Positions 1-8,173 of a DNA stretch of 51,375 nt are shown piece after piece. Location of the stretch: positions 1-51,375 of the forward strand of contig JADYZV010000086.1 of the NCBI GenBank assembly GCA_020852965.1, in the 5' to 3' direction. The notes beneath the pieces were generated by a model that ran no database searches, was not told the DNA's origin, and worked only from the letters and a program-made list of their open reading frames with translations. Positions within the stretch are counted from its first letter, which is position 1, and each line of letters starts with the position of its first letter. The translations under genes and the position numbers were made by a program. This DNA comes from Pirellulaceae bacterium (GTDB lineage Bacteria > Planctomycetota > Planctomycetia > Pirellulales > Pirellulaceae).

Positions 1-23
1 CCCGAACGTATTACCAATCAAAC

Positions 24-46
24 GGACTCGTAACCTCGTCCACTAC
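24..46 (+). repeat. Dispersed repeat, GGACTCG family (copy 1)
   Basis: Carries GGACTCGTAACCTCGTCCAC followed by TAC. The same core occurs at 4005-4029, 17375-17400 and 46324-46346, and inverted at 17331-17354. Similarity to the 4005 copy continues downstream to a shared AGCACTAGC near position 70. It is intergenic. Confidence 0.75.
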
Positions 47-76
47 CCGAAACTCTAATATGGACAGAGCACTAGC

Positions 77-268
77 CTAAAGATTCCGGCTTACAAAGTT
101 GCAGACCGGGTTCAGCCCAGGATAAAAAAATACGATCAGCAGTGTTGGAGACGCTATCAACAACCACTTTGCCATGCGATTCCTTCGCACGAAGAGAATT
201 GTTGCGGTAAACGAAAGGAGTGCGAAGGCGGCAGACGCGACTGCCGTGCGGACGTAATCCGTGGTCAA
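77..268 (-). CDS. Small two-TM membrane protein (hypothetical)
   Basis: A 63-residue ORF with two hydrophobic stretches (about residues 7-27 and 35-52) separated by a basic loop containing RRNR, which looks like a small inner-membrane hairpin protein. It starts at a TTG; no ATG or clear Shine-Dalgarno sequence was seen. It lies 21 bp downstream of, and in the same reading frame as, another tiny membrane ORF (290-445), so the two may be a mini-operon or one gene interrupted by a stop codon. I do not recognise a family. Coding status is uncertain; the hydrophobic pattern is the main support. Confidence 0.35.
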   Translation of the reverse strand: MTTDYVRTAVASAAFALLSFTATILFVRRNRMAKWLLIASPTLLIVFFYPGLNPVCNFVSRNL

Positions 269-289
269 TAGTGGAGGCTTAGTACGGAC

Positions 290-445
290 TTACTCGTAAA
301 GTGCAGCAACCAAAACAATAACGTAAATGGAACCCATCAACGCACTCGCGACAATCGCTACCCCGTATGTTTCGCGCGCGGCAGTCGGTGTATGGCCAGT
401 ATATGTATTGGAAGTTGGGGGGTTATAGGGATTGTTTGAGTTCAT
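290..445 (-). CDS. Small single-TM protein with NPY-type N-terminus (hypothetical)
   Basis: The preferred start is the ATG at 443-445, giving 51 residues that begin MNSNNPYNPP, a proline/asparagine-rich opening often seen in small planctomycete membrane proteins. One hydrophobic segment follows (about residues 27-48) and the protein ends at a TAA. An upstream in-frame start at 583 would add a Cys/Ser-rich, unconvincing extension. It precedes the two-TM ORF at 77-268 in the same frame. The function is unknown. Confidence 0.4.
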   Translation of the reverse strand: MNSNNPYNPPTSNTYTGHTPTAARETYGVAIVASALMGSIYVIVLVAALYE

Positions 446-695
446 AGAGGGCCAACTTTCGTCGATTAGTGAACAATTAGACAAGATGCAGGTGGGCGTG
501 GCGACCTTGCCTGGCTCGCAATTTGGAAAAACCAACGAAAAATCGACACTTCTCGCTGAACTCCACCCTATTCTGAACGTCAATCGAAATGTAACCGTTC
601 ACAAACTTCTTACTTAAACGAGCATTCTTGAGCTAGCTTATCAGATGAATCTGTTGGTATCGCGGCAGTGTGAGGTGCCATAGGGTGGCGTTGCT

Positions 696-771
696 ATCCG
701 TGCTCCGGCCTTGCCATCCGTGCGAAAATAGTGTCATTCGCTAGCACGGATGGCAAGGCCGGAGCACGGAT
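696..771. repeat. Perfect 28-bp inverted repeat (long hairpin)
   Basis: The arms 696-723 and 744-771 are exact reverse complements of 28 bp around a 20-bp spacer. Each arm also contains ATCCGTGC twice, separated by TCCGGCCTTGCC. There is no T-tract after it, so it does not look like a simple intrinsic terminator. It lies in the gene-free stretch 446-1103. Confidence 0.85.
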
Positions 772-876
772 GACAGGAACAAAGGGCGACTTTGCGCGTT
801 TCCAACTTAATTTTATTACTGTCAGGCGAATGGCAAGAGCGATTACATAACTCCTGAACGGCTACATCGAAACAAA

Positions 877-995
877 ACGTCCTTGCTGACACTGCGGGTT
901 ACGATTGTGTAGCGGACTGCTCTCTTGATCTTGGGACCTAAACCCGTCCGTTATCATCGTCTATTTCATTGTCGTGCAAACTCATTGACAATCCG
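877..995 (+). repeat. Half-copy of the palindromic element at 40267-40506
   Basis: The segment begins ACGTCCTTGCTGACACTGCG and aligns over its whole length, with about one single-base gap, to 40381-40499, including the shared TTATCATCG/CTATCATCG and CTCAT...AATCCG blocks. Only the right half of the palindrome is present. The rest of the interval 446-1103 shows no convincing gene. Confidence 0.7.
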
Positions 996-1103
996 ATCCA
1001 AGTTGCTCCCAGGTAGGACCAACCTGTCCTGGATACAAGATGCTATCATGGAGCTACACCATTGAAGTATCCGCGTCCCTACCTCGGAATTCATACATTT
1101 CCT

Positions 1104-2939
1104 ATGTACCTTCGATCGATACTATTCGCGGTTCATTCCGTCATCGCGCTAGCGGCTTGTGCCAACGACGTGCACACACTCGAGACCTTTACGTGCGCGT
1201 TCGCCGGACCCGGCACATCCGAAGCGGCCGACATCAATCCGTTCACCGACTACCGAATGATGGTGACGTTCCAGAGTGGTGACCATTCCGTCCAGGTTCG
1301 CGGCTTCTACGCAGCCGATGGCGACGCGGCAAATTCGGGAGCTGAATCTGGCAACGTATGGAAGTGCCGTTTTGCAACCGATGTGTCTGGAACTTGGACC
1401 TATCATGCCGAACTGAGGCGGGGCGATTGGATCGCCGTCACGGATGACCCAGCGGCTGGCCAAGCAGTTGAACTGGCCTCGCCCGACGGAGTGTTTGAAG
1501 TCAAACCTTGGCCGCCAGCGGAAAACCAAACCGACTTTCGTCGACTGGGGCGTATAACTACCGACGGTCCTTACTTTCGATTCGCCGGTAGTGGAGGCTA
1601 CTGGCTCAAGTCAGGTACCAATTCTCCTGAAAACTTGCTCGCCTTTCAAGATTTTGATGGCACCTATCGAATCCAAGCCAACCAGCGCAAGGGTGAAGCG
1701 AGGCCGAACATGGATCTGCACCGCTATGATCCGCACGCTCACGATTGGCGTCCTGGAGATCCGACGTGGGGCAATCAACGCGGCAAGAACTTGATCGGTG
1801 GTCTCAACTATCTTGCGAGCAGTGGAGTCAACGCCATCTATTTCTTGACGATGAACGTTGGTGGTGACGGCAATGATGTGTGGCCTTTTTCATCACCAGA
1901 CGATCCCACTCGTTTCGATTGCTCTAAATTAGATCAATGGGACATCGTGTTTGAACACGCTCAAAGTGCGGGTCTGCTGTTGCACGTCATCACGCAAGAG
2001 ACTGAGAACGAGAAATGGCTTGACGGTGGCCAGACGGGCAAGACACGCCAGCTCTACTATCGTGAGTTGATCGCTCGATTCGCCCATCATCCAGCCGTCG
2101 TTTGGAATCTGGGTGAAGAAAACGGACCGGCAAATTTCTCACCCGATGGTCAGTCGACCGCGCAGCAAACCACGATGGCTGATTTCTTTGCCGCGCACGA
2201 TCCCTACCATCATCCAGTCGTGATTCATTCGCACGCCACATCCGAGGCGCAAGCGGCTGTGCTGGGGCCGCTGTTGGGTTGCCAATCGCTGGATGGCGTC
2301 TCGCTTCAGGTTGGTAGACCGGAGCGAGTACATCATGATGTTTTGCGATGGCGGGCCGCATCGTCCAAGGCACATCATCCATGGGTGATTGCGATGGACG
2401 AAATCGGACCCGCCCGTCGCGGTGCGGTGCCTGATGCGGTCGATGCGGAGCACGACGAATTGCGTGGCCCAGTGCTCTGGGGGAGCTTATTGGCTGGGGC
2501 GGGCGGCAACGAATGGTACTTTGGCTACGATTTCCCGGACAACGATCTCCTCTGCGAAGATTGGCGCTCTCGTCAGGCGTTGTGGCGGCAAACGGAGGTC
2601 GCGCATAGTTTCTTTCGAGAGCACTTGAAGTATTGGGACATGCAGGCAGCCGACGAGGCGGTTACTGGCGGTCGGTCGTATTGCTTCGCTGAGCCTGGGA
2701 AAACCTATGTCATCTATCGAGCCGCTGGGCAACCCGAGGCCGATCTAAAACTCGATTTAACAGCGTTCAAAGGAAAATTCCGTGTGCAATGGTTCGACCC
2801 GGTCGCCGGTGGCGATCTGCAACTCGGCTCCAGCGAGTGGATCGACGGTGGCATGTCAGCGTCCGTTGGAATGCCACCATCGAAGCCTCAACGCGATTGG
2901 GTTGGATTGGTACAGTCAACCACCAGAGGCGCGCGGTAA
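1104..2939 (+). CDS. DUF5060 / collagen-binding glycoside hydrolase-like exported protein
   Basis: Predicted 611-residue exported protein. The N-terminus MYLRSILFAVHSVIALAAC is a signal sequence ending in a possible lipobox (LAAC, Cys19). Residues about 25-115 match DUF5060, an all-beta domain that precedes glycosidase barrels. The centre looks like a TIM-barrel glycosidase, with candidate acidic residues in GEENG (about 337) and AMDEIG (about 432). The last 90 residues resemble the putative collagen-binding domain that closes this family. ATG 1104 is preferred over an upstream TTG at 1062 because it puts the signal peptide at the N-terminus. The likely role is surface or periplasmic polysaccharide breakdown; the substrate is unknown. 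It appears monocistronic. Confidence 0.8.
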   Translation: MYLRSILFAVHSVIALAACANDVHTLETFTCAFAGPGTSEAADINPFTDYRMMVTFQSGDHSVQVRGFYAADGDAANSGAESGNVWKCRFATDVSGTWTYHAELRRGDWIAVTDDPAAGQAVELASPDGVFEVKPWPPAENQTDFRRLGRITTDGPYFRFAGSGGYWLKSGTNSPENLLAFQDFDGTYRIQANQRKGEARPNMDLHRYDPHAHDWRPGDPTWGNQRGKNLIGGLNYLASSGVNAIYFLTMNVGGDGNDVWPFSSPDDPTRFDCSKLDQWDIVFEHAQSAGLLLHVITQETENEKWLDGGQTGKTRQLYYRELIARFAHHPAVVWNLGEENGPANFSPDGQSTAQQTTMADFFAAHDPYHHPVVIHSHATSEAQAAVLGPLLGCQSLDGVSLQVGRPERVHHDVLRWRAASSKAHHPWVIAMDEIGPARRGAVPDAVDAEHDELRGPVLWGSLLAGAGGNEWYFGYDFPDNDLLCEDWRSRQALWRQTEVAHSFFREHLKYWDMQAADEAVTGGRSYCFAEPGKTYVIYRAAGQPEADLKLDLTAFKGKFRVQWFDPVAGGDLQLGSSEWIDGGMSASVGMPPSKPQRDWVGLVQSTTRGAR

Positions 2940-2950
2940 ATGCCACCACA

Positions 2951-3032
2951 TTAAACTCGGATTATTCATGAGTGACTAAAACATGCTGCAAGGTACCCTC
3001 CCGCAGGGGAATACCTGATAATCCGGGTTAAA
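2951..3032. repeat. Short inverted element related to the 40267 palindrome
   Basis: The left end reads TTAAACTCGGATTATTCATG (2951-2970). The right end, GATAATCCGGGTTAAA (3017-3032), is a near reverse complement of it. The same terminal sequences bound the 240-bp palindrome at 40267-40506. It sits just after the DUF5060 gene and before the crotonase gene. Confidence 0.65.
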
Positions 3033-3140
3033 AGGTGGGTCCACCCAGGCGCACTACGTTCATGTTCGAGCATCTGGCGATGCACCGTTTCATCGCGAAC
3101 GTTTGGTTGAATTAATTTTTTTACTTGGAAGGCGAATTGG

Positions 3141-3977
3141 ATGACGTACTCAACGCTAATCTACGAAGTTGACCAGTGGGTCGCGACCATTACACTCAAT
3201 CGCCCCGAGCGAATGAATGCGATTACACCTGAGCTTGAAGCTGAACTGCTCGACGCAATGAAGACAGCCGAAGCGAGCGACTTGGTGCGTGTGATCGTTC
3301 TCACGGGGGCGGGGCGCGCCTTCTGCGCGGGAGCCGATTTGTCGAACTTGGCGGCCGTAAGCACCATCGACTGGTCGACCGTAAACCGGCAGGAGTTGGA
3401 GGATCAAATCCTGCCACCTCGGCCTCGCGAGAACACCTGCGATGATTACCAACGAACCTACAGCTACTTTCCCGCCGTTGGCAAGCCGATTATTGGTGCG
3501 ATCAATGGCCCATCGATCGGATTGGGCATGATCATATCGCTTTACTGCGACATTCGCATCGCGTCGGACGAAGCTCGTTTTGGGACGGCCTTTGCCCAGC
3601 GCGGGCTCATCGCCGAGTATGGTATTAGTTGGCTGTTACCACGTTTAATCGGCCTTAGCAATGCACTGGATCTGCTATACTCAGCCAGAGTGATCGATGC
3701 TCAGGAAGCGCTCCGCATGGGGCTGGTCAGCCGTGTTGTCCCCGCAGCGGAGCTGGCGAGCGAATCGGGCAAGTACGCTCGGCTGTTGGCGACTAGTGTT
3801 TCACCGCGCTCACTACGAGTGATTAAGAAACAAGTCTACGAGGGAATGCTCGGGGGCTTGGGCGAGGCGATCGACGCGGCCAATGAAGAGATGTGGCTGA
3901 GCTTGCAGTGCGCGGACTTTCGCGAAGGCGTTGCGCACTTTATTGAGAAACGCCCACCAAACTTTACAGGCGGGTAA
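3141..3977 (+). CDS. Enoyl-CoA hydratase/isomerase family protein
   Basis: A 278-residue crotonase-fold protein of normal family length. Oxyanion-hole segments are visible as AFCAGADL (about 60-67) and INGPSIGLGM (121-130). The active-site stretch GLIAEYGISWLLPRLIG has Glu159, as in the subgroup with an EGG/EYG-S-W motif, while the position aligned with the first hydratase glutamate (about 151) is Phe. It therefore probably acts on a CoA thioester, but hydratase versus isomerase or another chemistry cannot be settled. It stands alone between two repeat-bearing intergenic regions. The start is an ATG after the GAAGG-like stretch near 3127-3133. Confidence 0.85.
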   Translation: MTYSTLIYEVDQWVATITLNRPERMNAITPELEAELLDAMKTAEASDLVRVIVLTGAGRAFCAGADLSNLAAVSTIDWSTVNRQELEDQILPPRPRENTCDDYQRTYSYFPAVGKPIIGAINGPSIGLGMIISLYCDIRIASDEARFGTAFAQRGLIAEYGISWLLPRLIGLSNALDLLYSARVIDAQEALRMGLVSRVVPAAELASESGKYARLLATSVSPRSLRVIKKQVYEGMLGGLGEAIDAANEEMWLSLQCADFREGVAHFIEKRPPNFTGG

Positions 3978-4004
3978 CGAGTCCCTTTGAGTCGTTAACC
4001 GGCT

Positions 4005-4029
4005 GGGACTCGTAACCTCGTCCACTACG
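4005..4029 (+). repeat. Dispersed repeat, GGACTCG family (copy 2)
   Basis: Contains GGACTCGTAACCTCGTCCAC plus TACG. Just upstream, overlapping the crotonase stop codon, TAACGAGTCCC (3975-3985) is an inverted partial copy, so CGAGTCCC/GGGACTCG can pair as a hairpin directly behind the gene. This may serve as its transcript end, although no T-run follows. Confidence 0.75.
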
Positions 4030-4173
4030 TTCAATTTAAATGTGGTTGAAGCACTAGCTGCGAAACTATTGCATACGCTGGGGTTAGGATAACATTCTGA
4101 ACGCTGCTGGAAACGTTCAGCAAAAATGTCACATTTTGAGTCGTTATGTTTCACCATAGGCGTGGAGAATCTC

Positions 4174-6132
4174 ATGAAAACAGGCATCGTTGTCTTGATT
4201 GCATTGGTGTATTCGGTTTCGTTTGCATGGGCGGATTCCCCAGCTAGCGGCCCGCTTGGCGAGAAAATTGCAGACTTCAGTTTGCGAGACTTTCGCGGCC
4301 AGCAAGTGTCACTATCCGATTTCAAACAAGATGTCTTGGTCGTGGCCTTTCTAGGCACAGAATGTCCACTTGCCAAATTGTACTCGAAACGATTGGTCGA
4401 ACTGGCTGAGCAATATGCCGAGCAAGGCGTTGGTGTGCTGGGAATCAATTCCAACAGTCAAGACTCGTTGGCTGAAATTGCAGCTCAAGTGCGCATCCAG
4501 GAGATCAACTTTCCGATGCTCAAGGATGCAGGCAGCCAAGTTGCTGATTCTGTGGGTGCCGAGAGGACTCCGCAAGTATTTCTGCTGGATCGACAGCGCG
4601 TGGTTAGGTACTGCGGGCGCATCGATGACCAATACGGTGTGGGAACGATTCGCGAGGAGCCACAGCGACGCGACTTGCAAATTGCCATCGATGAGCTTCT
4701 GGCGGGACAACCGATTAGCGTGCCTAGCACGCGATCGGTGGGTTGCATCATTGGGCGCAAACGAGTCGCTTCGGAGACCTCCGACATCACCTACTCGAAT
4801 CAAATATCGCGGTTGTTGCAGCGGCGTTGTATCGAGTGCCATCGCGCCGGGGAGATCGCGCCATTTGCGCTCACGGATTACTCGGAGGTCGCGGGTTGGT
4901 CCGAGATGATCGAGGAGGTTGTGCGGCAGGAGCGGATGCCTCCCTGGCATGCCAGTCCGGAACATGGCAGCTTCTCCAATGACCGGCGGCTGAGCGACGA
5001 AGAAAAGGAACTCATATATCAGTGGGTGGCTGCCGGTGCGCCGCAGGGAGATGTCACCCAGCTCCCTGAGCCTCGACATTGGCCGGAGGGTTGGCAACTG
5101 CCAAGGACGCCCGATTACATCGCGAACATCGCCGACGAGCCCTTTCAGGTTCCGGCAGAAGGAGCGATTAACTACCAGTACTTTCAAATGGACCCGGGGT
5201 TTACAGAAGATAAATGGGTCGATGCCATCGAGATTCAACCAGGCAATCGCTCGGTCGTGCATCACGTGCTGATGTTCGCTGGCACGGACGAGGACGCGCG
5301 GCGAGTCTCGGGAGGGGGAGCGCATGGCTACGACGGGATTTATGTTCCGGGTCAACGCGTTGAGCCGTATCCGACTGGAATGGCTCGTAAGATCCCCGCC
5401 GGTTCGAGGCTCACCTTCCAGGTCCACTACACTCCGGTTGGTAGTCTTCAATGGGATCAAACTCGTGTCGGCATGACCTTCGTCGATCCCGCATCGGTAG
5501 AGTTCGAGGTACGCACGGCCAGCGCCGTCAATCCCGAACTTCGCATTCCCCCCAACGATCCAGACTATCGCCAAGAGGCAATTAGTCCCCGGTTGCCGGA
5601 GGGCGCTCTTTTGTTGGCCCTGAATCCACACATGCACTTGCGGGGTAAATCATTTTTCTATGAGGCGGTGCTGCCTGACAAGAGCCGCCAAACATTGCTC
5701 GACGTACCTCACTACGATTTCAATTGGCAAACCGCCTACCGTTTGAGCGAACCCCTACCGCTGCCGGCTGGTACCAAGATACACTGTGTGGCCCATTTTG
5801 ATAATTCAGCAGACAACTTGAATAACCCCAATCCAAATGAGACGGTTCGCTGGGGTGAACAGACGTGGGATGAAATGATGATCGGCTACCTCGATTATGC
5901 AGTACCGATTGGGACTGCGACGACGGTGTCGAGCCATCCGCGGATCGAAGCTATGTTCAACAACTTCGACAAGGATTTTGACGATTTCATTACGACCGAA
6001 GAGATTCCCGGCCGATTCCGACTCATGTTCGGCCCCCTCGATGCGAACGGAGATGGCAAGTTGAGTTTAGAAGAATTTGAGAGTGCATCCAAATTATTTG
6101 GTAATAGAAGGAAAGGCCCCGCCAATGAATGA
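4174..6132 (+). CDS. Redoxin / c-type cytochrome / Cu monooxygenase-like / EF-hand fusion protein
   Basis: A 652-residue exported multidomain protein. Signal peptide 1-21 (ends FAWA/DS). Redoxin (AhpC/TSA, thioredoxin-fold) domain about 25-185 with one cysteine at GTECPLAK (Cys64) and no CxxC. A c-type heme motif CIECH follows at 219-223. Next comes a region like copper type II ascorbate-dependent monooxygenases, with VVHHVLMF and NPHMHLRGKS as likely copper-binding histidines. The tail has EF-hand loops, the clearest being DANGDGKLSLEE (about 623-634). ATG 4174 is chosen for the signal peptide and the GGAG at 4163-4166. Its end overlaps the next gene by 8 bp, so it leads a four-gene operon. 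It is probably a periplasmic redox enzyme; the substrate is unknown. Confidence 0.82.
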   Translation: MKTGIVVLIALVYSVSFAWADSPASGPLGEKIADFSLRDFRGQQVSLSDFKQDVLVVAFLGTECPLAKLYSKRLVELAEQYAEQGVGVLGINSNSQDSLAEIAAQVRIQEINFPMLKDAGSQVADSVGAERTPQVFLLDRQRVVRYCGRIDDQYGVGTIREEPQRRDLQIAIDELLAGQPISVPSTRSVGCIIGRKRVASETSDITYSNQISRLLQRRCIECHRAGEIAPFALTDYSEVAGWSEMIEEVVRQERMPPWHASPEHGSFSNDRRLSDEEKELIYQWVAAGAPQGDVTQLPEPRHWPEGWQLPRTPDYIANIADEPFQVPAEGAINYQYFQMDPGFTEDKWVDAIEIQPGNRSVVHHVLMFAGTDEDARRVSGGGAHGYDGIYVPGQRVEPYPTGMARKIPAGSRLTFQVHYTPVGSLQWDQTRVGMTFVDPASVEFEVRTASAVNPELRIPPNDPDYRQEAISPRLPEGALLLALNPHMHLRGKSFFYEAVLPDKSRQTLLDVPHYDFNWQTAYRLSEPLPLPAGTKIHCVAHFDNSADNLNNPNPNETVRWGEQTWDEMMIGYLDYAVPIGTATTVSSHPRIEAMFNNFDKDFDDFITTEEIPGRFRLMFGPLDANGDGKLSLEEFESASKLFGNRRKGPANE

Positions 6133-6673
6133 CGAGCGGCTTAGGAAATCGTTGCTGATCGCACTCTTCGGCTTGCTGCTGGCTATGTGTACGGTCGTGG
6201 GTTGGATCGTTTTTAGCGGAGGGGACGCACCACGCCAAGTAACCTTGCATGCGACGTTTCCCGATACGATGTTGCAAGGCACGCCAGGAGTCGAGCGACA
6301 GAGCGGCGTGCGCTGGTGGGGCCTGGCGTTTGGTGTATTGGAAATTGCTTTCTTCGTTGGCTGCTTGATGATTAGCCTGCGCCCGCTGCGGGGCCGCATG
6401 CTTATTTTTGTGTTTCTCGGAGTGTTGCATGTGGCGGCCTTCGCGATGATGTTTATTGCCGACTACTACTATTCAACAGGTGAGCTGCGAATTCTAGTCT
6501 GGGGCTTTCCGCTGCCGACCACATTGATGCTGTACGGCGTGGGTGGTGTGCCGCTTGCATTCATCCTGCTGTATGTATTTTGTTTCGACCGCCTCATTCT
6601 TACTCCAGACGACATGGCCAAGTTGGACCGGATCGTCCAAGAACAACGCCAAAACTCCGAGGCACATCAGTAA
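6125..6673 (+). CDS. Four-TM membrane protein, likely partner of the adjacent symporter
   Basis: A 182-residue protein with four hydrophobic segments (about residues 8-28, 60-80, 88-110 and 125-150) and a charged C-terminal tail ending in a predicted helix. ATG 6125 overlaps the end of the redoxin fusion by 8 bp, and its TAA shares a base with the ATG of the symporter gene (TAATG), so it is probably translationally coupled on both sides. I do not recognise a named family. By position it may be a small accessory subunit of the sodium:solute symporter, as small membrane proteins accompany some transporters of that class; this is inference. Confidence 0.7.
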   Translation: MNDERLRKSLLIALFGLLLAMCTVVGWIVFSGGDAPRQVTLHATFPDTMLQGTPGVERQSGVRWWGLAFGVLEIAFFVGCLMISLRPLRGRMLIFVFLGVLHVAAFAMMFIADYYYSTGELRILVWGFPLPTTLMLYGVGGVPLAFILLYVFCFDRLILTPDDMAKLDRIVQEQRQNSEAHQ

Positions 6674-8166
6674 TGGAAGCTTATCGACATGTGATCGTAT
6701 TGGCGTGTGTGGCGCTATACATGGTGGCTTGTGTGGCTGTGGGGATCTGGGCCATGCGGCGCACCAAGAGCGCAGGCGACTTCTTCATGGCGGGACGCAA
6801 TCTAGGGATATTCGTCACGGCCATGGCGGTATTCTCGAGCACGCTCAGCGGCTTTGGTTTTGTGGGTGGGCCCGGCTTGGTCTACCGAATGGGAATGAGT
6901 TCCATTTGGATGGTTATTTGTGTAACGATAGGTTATGCGTTGTCGTTCTTCCTGCTAGGAAAGCGAATTCGCCTATTCGCCGAGGTCTATCAACCGATTT
7001 CGCTCCCCGATATCGTGGCCATTCGCTACAACAGCCAAACGACGCGGCTGTTGATTTCCATCGCCATTCTATGCGGCGTAATGAGCTACCTCGGCTCGCA
7101 AATCAAGGCGATGGCAACGGTGCTGCAAGAGATCATCGCCGAGAATAGTAGCGCAACTTGGTCGCTCGAAATGTGCGTAGGCGTTAGCTGCGCCGTGCTC
7201 GTTTTCTACTGCGCTACCGGAGGTATCATCGCCTCGGTCTACACCGATCTTTTTCAGGGTGTGATCATGGTAATCGCGTCGGTATTGATTTTTTTCACTG
7301 CAGCCAGTTGCATCGATGGTGGCTTTAGCGAGATGTCACAAACCATTATGGATGACAACCCAGAGGCGATGGGGCCATGGGGCGCATTGGGGATGATGGG
7401 CTGCCTCTCCTGGTATTTCCTATTTGCCCTAGGGGGAGCAGGTCAGCCTCACGTCATTACCAAAATCATGATGAACCGCCGCATAAGTGCCGCAAAGCAC
7501 ATTCTCCCAATCTCGGTGGGTGGCTACTGCATCTCTGCGCTGTTGTGGTTGAGCATCGGGCTGGTAATGCGCACGCTAGTCTTGCAGGGCCAGCATCCCG
7601 AACTCACGTCGGCGGACGCTGCCGCTCCGCAGTTCTTGCAGGCCTACGCCAATCCAATACTGGCCGGTGTCGTGTTTGCTGCGTTGTTTGCGGCCATCAT
7701 GTCGACCGCAGATGGATTTCTCAACATTGGTACCGCAGCGGTAGTGCATGACATCCCACAAGCGATTCGCGGAAAGTCGCTCCAGCGTGAACTACTATGG
7801 GCACGAGTCGCTACGGTGGTCATGGCAGTTATCGCCTCGCTATTTGCCTTGTACTCCCCTTTCAGCCTGGTTGCCATCCTGGGGAAATACGGCTGGGGTA
7901 TTTTTGCCGCTGCCTGTGTGCCGGTGGTAGCCATTGGGTTCAATTGGAAGCGAGCCAGCGCGACGGCCGCCAATGTTTCGATCATCAGCAGTCTGCTCAT
8001 CAACGCTGCCGTGTTGGTCGCAGAGAAGTACGGCATGGTGTTTCCCTATGGCGTCGACGGAAGTGCGCTGGCCCTATTGGCCTCACTGACGATCTTCTTC
8101 GCAGTCGCCCTGCTCGCCAAACCGCCCGAATTACCCGCTGACGTCGCAGCCGTGATGGATATCTAA
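6673..8166 (+). CDS. Sodium:solute symporter (SSS) family transporter
   Basis: A 497-residue polytopic membrane protein with about 13 hydrophobic segments. N-terminal features are typical of the SSS family: a first helix, then RTKSAGDFFMAGRNLG and FSSTLSGFGFVGGPGLVYRMG, the region that builds the sodium and substrate sites in this fold. The ATG at 6673 overlaps the previous stop by one base. The substrate is not evident; relatives carry amino acids, sugars, pantothenate, acetate or urea. The downstream hydrolase gene begins 7 bp after its stop, and the operon gives no clear hint of the substrate. Confidence 0.85.
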   Translation: MEAYRHVIVLACVALYMVACVAVGIWAMRRTKSAGDFFMAGRNLGIFVTAMAVFSSTLSGFGFVGGPGLVYRMGMSSIWMVICVTIGYALSFFLLGKRIRLFAEVYQPISLPDIVAIRYNSQTTRLLISIAILCGVMSYLGSQIKAMATVLQEIIAENSSATWSLEMCVGVSCAVLVFYCATGGIIASVYTDLFQGVIMVIASVLIFFTAASCIDGGFSEMSQTIMDDNPEAMGPWGALGMMGCLSWYFLFALGGAGQPHVITKIMMNRRISAAKHILPISVGGYCISALLWLSIGLVMRTLVLQGQHPELTSADAAAPQFLQAYANPILAGVVFAALFAAIMSTADGFLNIGTAAVVHDIPQAIRGKSLQRELLWARVATVVMAVIASLFALYSPFSLVAILGKYGWGIFAAACVPVVAIGFNWKRASATAANVSIISSLLINAAVLVAEKYGMVFPYGVDGSALALLASLTIFFAVALLAKPPELPADVAAVMDI

Positions 8167-8173
8167 AGAGCTC

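Noticed and set aside
4351-5637. 428-residue minus-strand open frame
   Set aside because: It is antisense to the well-supported redoxin fusion gene, with no motif of its own; it reflects codon bias.
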